The notes under the pieces are model-generated. The model was not told the origin of the DNA. It searched no databases and worked only from the letters and a program-made list of their open reading frames with translations. DNA of 64,000 nucleotides from Bacilli bacterium (GTDB taxonomy: Bacteria > Bacillota > Bacilli > Paenibacillales > NBRC-103111): the NCBI GenBank assembly GCA_028287395.1, contig JAQBPR010000191.1:1-64000 (forward strand), written 5' to 3'. A program made the position numbers and the translations under genes. Of this stretch, positions 60,341 to 64,000 are shown in pieces. Every line of letters begins with the position of its first letter. Positions within the stretch are counted from its first letter, which is position 1.

Positions 60341-60463
60341 TTCATGCACCCCCTGAGCTTGCTAAGCAAGCTGGCATTGTAAGCATCGACTTAGAAAATA
60401 TAAGTCGTTTGCCACAATGTATTATATCCAGCTAGAGGATGAAATATACAATCGGAAGTGCAA

Positions 60464-60763
60464 TTAAATATCGGTAAAGTGGACAGAACCTATAATTTGT
60501 TCTAAAAATTCAATTAATTCAGCAGCTTCTTCCTCATTTAGTTTGAAGATATGCTCAACGTAGCCTTCTGTACTAATATCGTCAGGACCGAGAATAGCCG
60601 TTTTGCCCATTTGGATATCGGTCACCAGCTTTTTTCCATAAAAACGATTGGAAGAAGTAATAGCCAGATCAAACCGTTTCATACTTTCGCCAATAAAGCT
60701 TACAAAGCGAGTTCGCGTGTCCTCGGTGGTATCATATAAGTAATCAAGCTCTTGATTTGACAT
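60464..60763 (-). CDS. DUF3055-like small protein
   Basis: 99 residues: ELDYLYDTTEDTRTRFVSFIGESMKRFDLAITSSNRFYGKKLVTDIQMGKTAILGPDDISTEGYVEHIFKLNEEEAAELIEFLEQII. Order and motifs agree with the DUF3055 family of Firmicutes as I recall it; function unknown. ATG 60763 is 8 bp after GGGAG; ATG 60778 has no RBS. Confidence 0.75.
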   Translation of the reverse strand: MSNQELDYLYDTTEDTRTRFVSFIGESMKRFDLAITSSNRFYGKKLVTDIQMGKTAILGPDDISTEGYVEHIFKLNEEEAAELIEFLEQIIGSVHFTDI

Positions 60764-60828
60764 TGCATTCACTCCCAAGCAGATAATATAAGCCTATTCA
60801 GACCTCATCATATCACAATAAAAAACGA

Positions 60829-60932
60829 TTGCCTACTTGACAACTTCATGATACAATCGAACTAATTTCAGGAATTCCAGAGGAAGCACCTCTTCTACAA
60901 TACGTAGAAGGGGTGTTTTTGCGTTCCTGAAA
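60829..60932 (+). promoter_or_regulatory. Promoter and attenuator-like leader of the HRDC gene
   Basis: TTGCCT (60829-60834), 17-bp spacer and TACAAT (60852-60857) would start a leader with three exclusive folds: AGAGG/CCTCT (60879-60893), a terminator CACCTCTTCTAC/GTAGAAGGGGTG (60887-60915) followed by five Ts, and an outer TTTCAGGAA/TTCCTGAAA (60866-60932). The first hairpin would disrupt the 5' arm of the terminator. Confidence 0.6.
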
Positions 60933-60953
60933 AAACGAGTGGAGGTTGAAGAG

Positions 60954-61952
60954 ATGAATTTAATTTTTATGAACAGCTTGGAAAAAAGAACGGAGGAAAA
61001 TGGTGTAACAACGGCGCAAGTATCGATTTGCGAGCAGCAGGGAGCATGGCATGTATTATGGAATGAAGCAAAGAATGACGGTAAAGGCGAACAAAGCAGT
61101 TGGTTCGAGGGTACGCAATGGGATGTCATGCTGGAGATCTTTCGCAATCGCCTGCAAGAGAAAATTAGTGAAGGCTATATTCCATTGCTTGAAGGCTATG
61201 GGGATACGGAACGTCCTTTATCTGCAAAAGGAAGGGAAACGCAAATGCTCTATTATTACAGTGAGCTGCATCGTAATGATGAAGCCTACAATAAGCTGCG
61301 TCAATGGCGCAGAGAGCAGTCAGCTAAAGAAAGTAAAGCGGCTTTTATCGTTGCTTCCAATCGTATATTGGATATGATTAGCGCTTTTTTACCGCAAACT
61401 TTGGAAGAGTTAAAACAGATTCCTGGATTTGGGGATAGTCGAATCGCAGCTTACGGTCAAGCGATCCTTGTCATTACACAGGGATTTAGTCGCGAAGCTC
61501 ATTTTCCGCTGCAATGGGTAGCCGCATCCATAGATACGTCACAGTTTGAATTGTGGCTGGCGGAACAAAGGCGGCTGCGGAAGCAGTCAGAAGAAGCTAA
61601 GCTGACAGGCAAGGTTAAACTGCTGGAAGTGATTGCGAATGGCGAGAATTTGTCTTCGATTGAAAAGCTTTTATCGATGAAAAGACGGGATATCTTACTT
61701 AAGGTAGAGGAATTGGCTAAGGAAGGCTATGATGTGGATGCCTTTATTGAGTTGGAGCTCGGTTCGGTGGATCATGAGGAGCAGCAGCAAGTACAGCAAT
61801 TATTTGAAAAATTGGGGGATCGCTATTTAAAGCCTGTGTTACATCATTTATATAACGAACAGCAGCTTAAGGAAAAGGATGTAAACAAAGCTTATGAATG
61901 GATCCGTTTATTACGTCTTAAGCATCGTAAGCAAACCGCAGTTGTAATCTGA
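60954..61952 (+). CDS. HRDC-domain protein with RecQ-type C-terminal helix-turn-helix, no helicase
   Basis: 332 residues. Residues about 90-165 are an HRDC domain: LRQWRREQSAKESKAAFIVASNRILDMISAFLPQTLEELKQIPGFGDSRIAAYGQAILVIT. Residues about 220-265 resemble the helix-turn-helix domain found at the C-terminus of many RecQ proteins (ENLSSIEKLLSMKRRDILLKVEELAKEGYDVD). No helicase motifs are present. Probably a nucleic-acid-binding accessory protein. ATG 60954 lies 8 bp after GGAGG. Confidence 0.78.
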   Translation: MNLIFMNSLEKRTEENGVTTAQVSICEQQGAWHVLWNEAKNDGKGEQSSWFEGTQWDVMLEIFRNRLQEKISEGYIPLLEGYGDTERPLSAKGRETQMLYYYSELHRNDEAYNKLRQWRREQSAKESKAAFIVASNRILDMISAFLPQTLEELKQIPGFGDSRIAAYGQAILVITQGFSREAHFPLQWVAASIDTSQFELWLAEQRRLRKQSEEAKLTGKVKLLEVIANGENLSSIEKLLSMKRRDILLKVEELAKEGYDVDAFIELELGSVDHEEQQQVQQLFEKLGDRYLKPVLHHLYNEQQLKEKDVNKAYEWIRLLRLKHRKQTAVVI

Positions 61953-61967
61953 TTTTAAAAGTAAGAA

Positions 61968-62130
61968 AGGCTGTTGAGAAACCGGAAGTGAAAGATTTGT
62001 ATGTCGAGCGTAGAGTTTACGCGCCACCTTTGAAAATGCATCGTTTCCAAAGTCTAATCGGAGGATGCAATTTCAAGAAGTGGCCGAAGCCGGTATACAT
62101 ATCTGTAACGTCGAGGTTTCTCAACAGCCT
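61968..62130. repeat. MITE-like element, family 2
   Basis: 163 bp with 16-bp terminal inverted repeats AGGCTGTTGAGAAACC, flanked by GAA on both sides (61965-61967 and 62131-62133). Inside, GTTTACGCGCC-ACCTTTGAAAATG is shared with family 1, and GAAAATGCATC/GATGCAATTTC forms an inner stem. Reading frames that cross it are accidental. It sits between the HRDC gene and corA (tail to tail). Confidence 0.75.
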
Positions 62131-62138
62131 GAATGGCG

Positions 62139-63074
62139 TCATAGCCATTCTTTTTTACGGAAAAACCAAAGCATACCAAAGCCGAGCGCAAACATCCCGC
62201 CAAAAATAATATATTCTCCACCAGGTAAATTTTTGCCGGGGAGATTAGTGAAATTCATCCCGTATACGCCTGTAATAAAGGTTAATGGCATAAAAATCGT
62301 CGTCAGTGCCGTAAACACACGCATAATTTCATTGGCCCGACTAGCTAAGCTGGATTGGTAAGCTTCTCGTAAGTTGGACATCAAATCTCGATAAGTATCG
62401 AAGGCTTCTGTAATTTTGACGGCATTTTCATAAATATCGCCAAAATACTTTTGCAATTGGTCTTGAATGAGCTTCAAATCTCTTTTGTGCAATGTGGCTA
62501 CAAGGTCTCTTTGCGGAACTAGCACCTTTTTCAACCATAATATTTCACTGCGCAAACCGATAATTTCGTTCAAATGCGATTTTTTGGTGTGCATGAGGAT
62601 ATCTTCTTCCAGCTTTTCCAGCTTAATCTCAAAGCGATCGCCAACTGAAAAATAATTGTCAATGACAAGATCGACAATATGATATAAGAATCGGTCCGGA
62701 GTGTCGACTTCTTCCTCTAATAATATGGGTTTTAACGACCGCATCTCGTTAATTTTTTGTTTGGTTAGGGTTATGATAAAATGTCTGCCTAAAAACATGT
62801 TTAAGGAACGCAAGAAAAATTCTTCGTCGTCGAAACGAATGCTATTGATCACAATAAAATAGTGTCCATCATAAAGCTCGATTTTTGGGCGTTGTTCCTC
62901 TTCGCTTAAGCAGTCTTCCACAGCTAAATCATGTAAATGGAACAAGGATTGCAGCTCTTCTAAATCTTCAACCGTCGCATCTATCCAATAAAAACCGCTT
63001 TCAGGTGCTGTCAGAGTCGTTTTAATTGAATTAATAATCGTGAATTGGCCATGCTCAACTAAACGTATCTTCAT
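62139..63074 (-). CDS. corA: CorA-family Mg2+ (divalent cation) channel
   Basis: 311 residues. A large cytosolic N-terminal domain, a long helix (residues about 200-250), and two C-terminal membrane segments with the selectivity motif YGMNF near residue 274. Complete length for CorA. RBS AAAAGGAG. A long leader (about 190 bases) precedes it. Transports Mg2+, possibly Co2+ or Ni2+. Confidence 0.92.
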   Translation of the reverse strand: MKIRLVEHGQFTIINSIKTTLTAPESGFYWIDATVEDLEELQSLFHLHDLAVEDCLSEEEQRPKIELYDGHYFIVINSIRFDDEEFFLRSLNMFLGRHFIITLTKQKINEMRSLKPILLEEEVDTPDRFLYHIVDLVIDNYFSVGDRFEIKLEKLEEDILMHTKKSHLNEIIGLRSEILWLKKVLVPQRDLVATLHKRDLKLIQDQLQKYFGDIYENAVKITEAFDTYRDLMSNLREAYQSSLASRANEIMRVFTALTTIFMPLTFITGVYGMNFTNLPGKNLPGGEYIIFGGMFALGFGMLWFFRKKEWL

Positions 63075-63298
63075 CCGTTTTCACTCCTTTTTATTCATAA
63101 TCTAAGAGCGAAAACAGCCGATAGGCAATATATGTATAAGCGCGTTAATACATGTGCGAATACCGACTGTTTTCAGGAAATATGAAATTGCTTTGCTTAC
63201 TGCCTTTCCTTCTCGGTCGGTCTCCGTCCATCATTGTTGCACCCCTTTGTCCAGTAAGAATACTTGTATAGTATAACCTGTCGTTATGCATTCATCAA
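63075..63298 (-). promoter_or_regulatory. corA promoter and structured leader of unknown class
   Basis: On the minus strand TTGATG (63293-63298), 17-bp spacer, TATACT (63270-63275). The leader contains a big stem GAAAACAG-CCG with an inner ATGTAT/ATACAT (about 63112-63175) and a purine-rich section GGACGGAGACCGACC. It does not look like the M-box or ydaO riboswitch I know. This is the main content of the 63075-63469 gap besides the terminator at 63333. Confidence 0.5.
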
Positions 63299-63332
63299 GA
63301 TGGTAACAGCGGATAAAAACCAACAACTAATC

Positions 63333-63367
63333 AACCTTCTATGAACAACATGGAAAGGTTTTTTTGT
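63333..63367 (+). terminator. Terminator-like hairpin without plus-strand gene
   Basis: Stem AACCTT/AAGGTT with ATG/CAT inside and seven or eight Ts, directed to the plus strand. There is no plus-strand gene before it for 1.3 kb. Confidence 0.55.
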
Positions 63368-63469
63368 TTAAGGATAATTCATTAAAGATATTTATTTAGA
63401 AATAATAAAGTGTTAGATAGGAGTGACCATTAATACGAAATCTATTTCTATATTTAGAAAGAGGGAAAT

Positions 63470-63748
63470 ATGATTATACTTGAAACTGCGAGGCTGCTAT
63501 TAAGACACTATAAAAATGAAGATATCAACGCGCTTCAAAACATTTTTTCAGATCCAGATACGATGGAGTTTTATCCAGCTCCCTTTAGTGTTCAGCAAAC
63601 ACAAGAATGGATTAAACGCATAGAGAGATATCATATGGATGGTTTTGGACTATGGGCTGTCTGTTTGAAAGACACCAATGAATTTATTGGCGATTGTGGT
63701 CTTGTTAAACAGCAAATAAACGGCAGCACAGAAGATCGGTTTCTTTAA
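63470..63748 (+). pseudogene. Truncated GNAT-family acetyltransferase
   Basis: 92 residues: LETARLLLRHYKNEDINALQNIFSDPDTMEFYPAPFSVQQTQEWIKRIERYHMDGFGLWAVCLKDTNEFIGDCGLV is the N-terminal half of a RimJ/RimL-type N-acetyltransferase. The acetyl-CoA site (R/Q-x2-G-x-G/A) and the rest of the domain are missing; after NGSTE the frame ends with DRFL. No matching second half was found downstream, so the gene looks deleted rather than frameshifted. RBS AGAGGGAAAT. Confidence 0.72.
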
Positions 63749-63795
63749 AGAAAAAGAGGCATTTATATTCAATAAGAACCACTACATATATTCAA

Positions 63796-63832
63796 AGGCT
63801 GCCGACATCAAGGATTGGCAGCCTTCTCTGTT
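63796..63832 (+). terminator. Terminator-like hairpin
   Basis: Perfect stem AAGGCTGCC/GGCAGCCTT with a GACATCAAGGATT loop; T-run weak (CTCTGTT). Confidence 0.6.
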
Positions 63833-63845
63833 AATGGGCATTAAA

Positions 63846-64000
63846 ATGAAAAAAACGCTCATACTTGTTTGCGTTAGTTCAACTGTTGGTTGAATTTTAC
63901 ATGTCTTTAATGTGTTTGTAACTAAACCCTTTATAGCACCACCCCCTGAAAAGGAATTTAATGCTTTTAAGTGGTATTCTGGTGAATTACATTCACTTTA
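63846..64000 (+). pseudogene. Gene start with in-frame TGA, cut by window end
   Basis: ATG 63846 opens MKKTLILVCVSSTVG, then TGA (63891-63893), and the same frame continues open to the end: ILHVFNVFVTKPFIAPPPEKEFNAFKWYSGELHSL. The two parts together look like one N-terminal membrane or signal segment followed by a soluble protein, as if a Trp codon had become TGA. Alternatively the real start lies after the TGA, although no RBS is evident there. Confidence 0.4.

Noticed and set aside
61988..62361. Reading frames overlapping the end of corA
   Set aside because: They are within the repeat and antisense to corA; no homology or RBS.
63075..63262. M-box or ydaO riboswitch before corA
   Set aside because: The order of conserved blocks of either class could not be found.

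Overview
The window looks like chromosome of a low-to-mid GC, endospore-forming Firmicute, most likely Paenibacillaceae (Paenibacillus or a close relative). The reasons are a Spo0E-family phosphatase, Bacillus-type ribosome binding sites, CsoR-CopZ-CopA, an Lrp/aminotransferase pair like B. subtilis yugGH, YuzB, YutJ-like and YutI-like proteins, and the futalosine-route enzyme MqnE beside a UbiD-type decarboxylase. Family assignments were made by reading motifs; no database search was possible.

Layout. 1-11.9 kb: redox, haem and quinone housekeeping (FMN reductase fragment, thioredoxin, ctaA, UbiD decarboxylase, a short FAD protein, an SDR, NifU-like and HesB-like Fe-S proteins, NDH-2-like dehydrogenase, M23 peptidase, mqnE). 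11.9-13.6 kb: an accessory patch of very small genes behind a c-di-GMP-I riboswitch, with Cys/His zinc-type motifs and a decayed gene duplicate. 13.7-16.4 kb: Lrp regulator with aminotransferase, Spo0E-like protein, lipoprotein. 16.4-26.6 kb: a cobalamin riboswitch followed by btuF-btuC-btuD-cobT-cobU-cbiB-cobS-cobD-cobQ-pduO, which together import corrinoid and complete it from cobyric acid/cobinamide onwards; no corrin-ring genes are present. 26.6-35.5 kb: mixed genes (RluA, Spx/ArsC-like, site-2 protease, aminotransferase, deacetylase, nitroreductase, 5'-3' exonuclease, ankyrin protein, a gene with a LexA-type box, DUF202, lgt). 35.6-38.9 kb: copper module csoR-copZ-copA with two CsoR-type operators and a frameshifted lipoprotein pseudogene.

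39-55.3 kb: a sugar module. It contains a chemoreceptor, a YesM/YesN-type two-component pair, a sugar ABC transporter without its own ATPase, a papain-like (BtrH-type) protein, a NarL-type regulator, beta-phosphoglucomutase and two tandem GH65 phosphorylases. The chemoreceptor and the solute-binding protein share an almost identical upstream element: two CACAT half-sites 21 bp apart, placed identically relative to a TATAAT box. This suggests one AraC-type regulator (probably the YesN protein) controls both sugar sensing and uptake.

55.5-64 kb: moeA-mobB, a three-gene ABC-2 exporter, small cytosolic proteins, an HRDC-domain protein behind an attenuator-like leader, corA behind a long structured leader, a truncated GNAT and a gene start with an in-frame stop at the window edge.

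Scattered through the window are five copies or fragments of a MITE-like element (ends AGAGTGTGTTCAAAAA) and one related element with different ends (AGGCTGTTGAGAAACC). They lie between genes and in one case supply the stop codon of the neighbouring gene.
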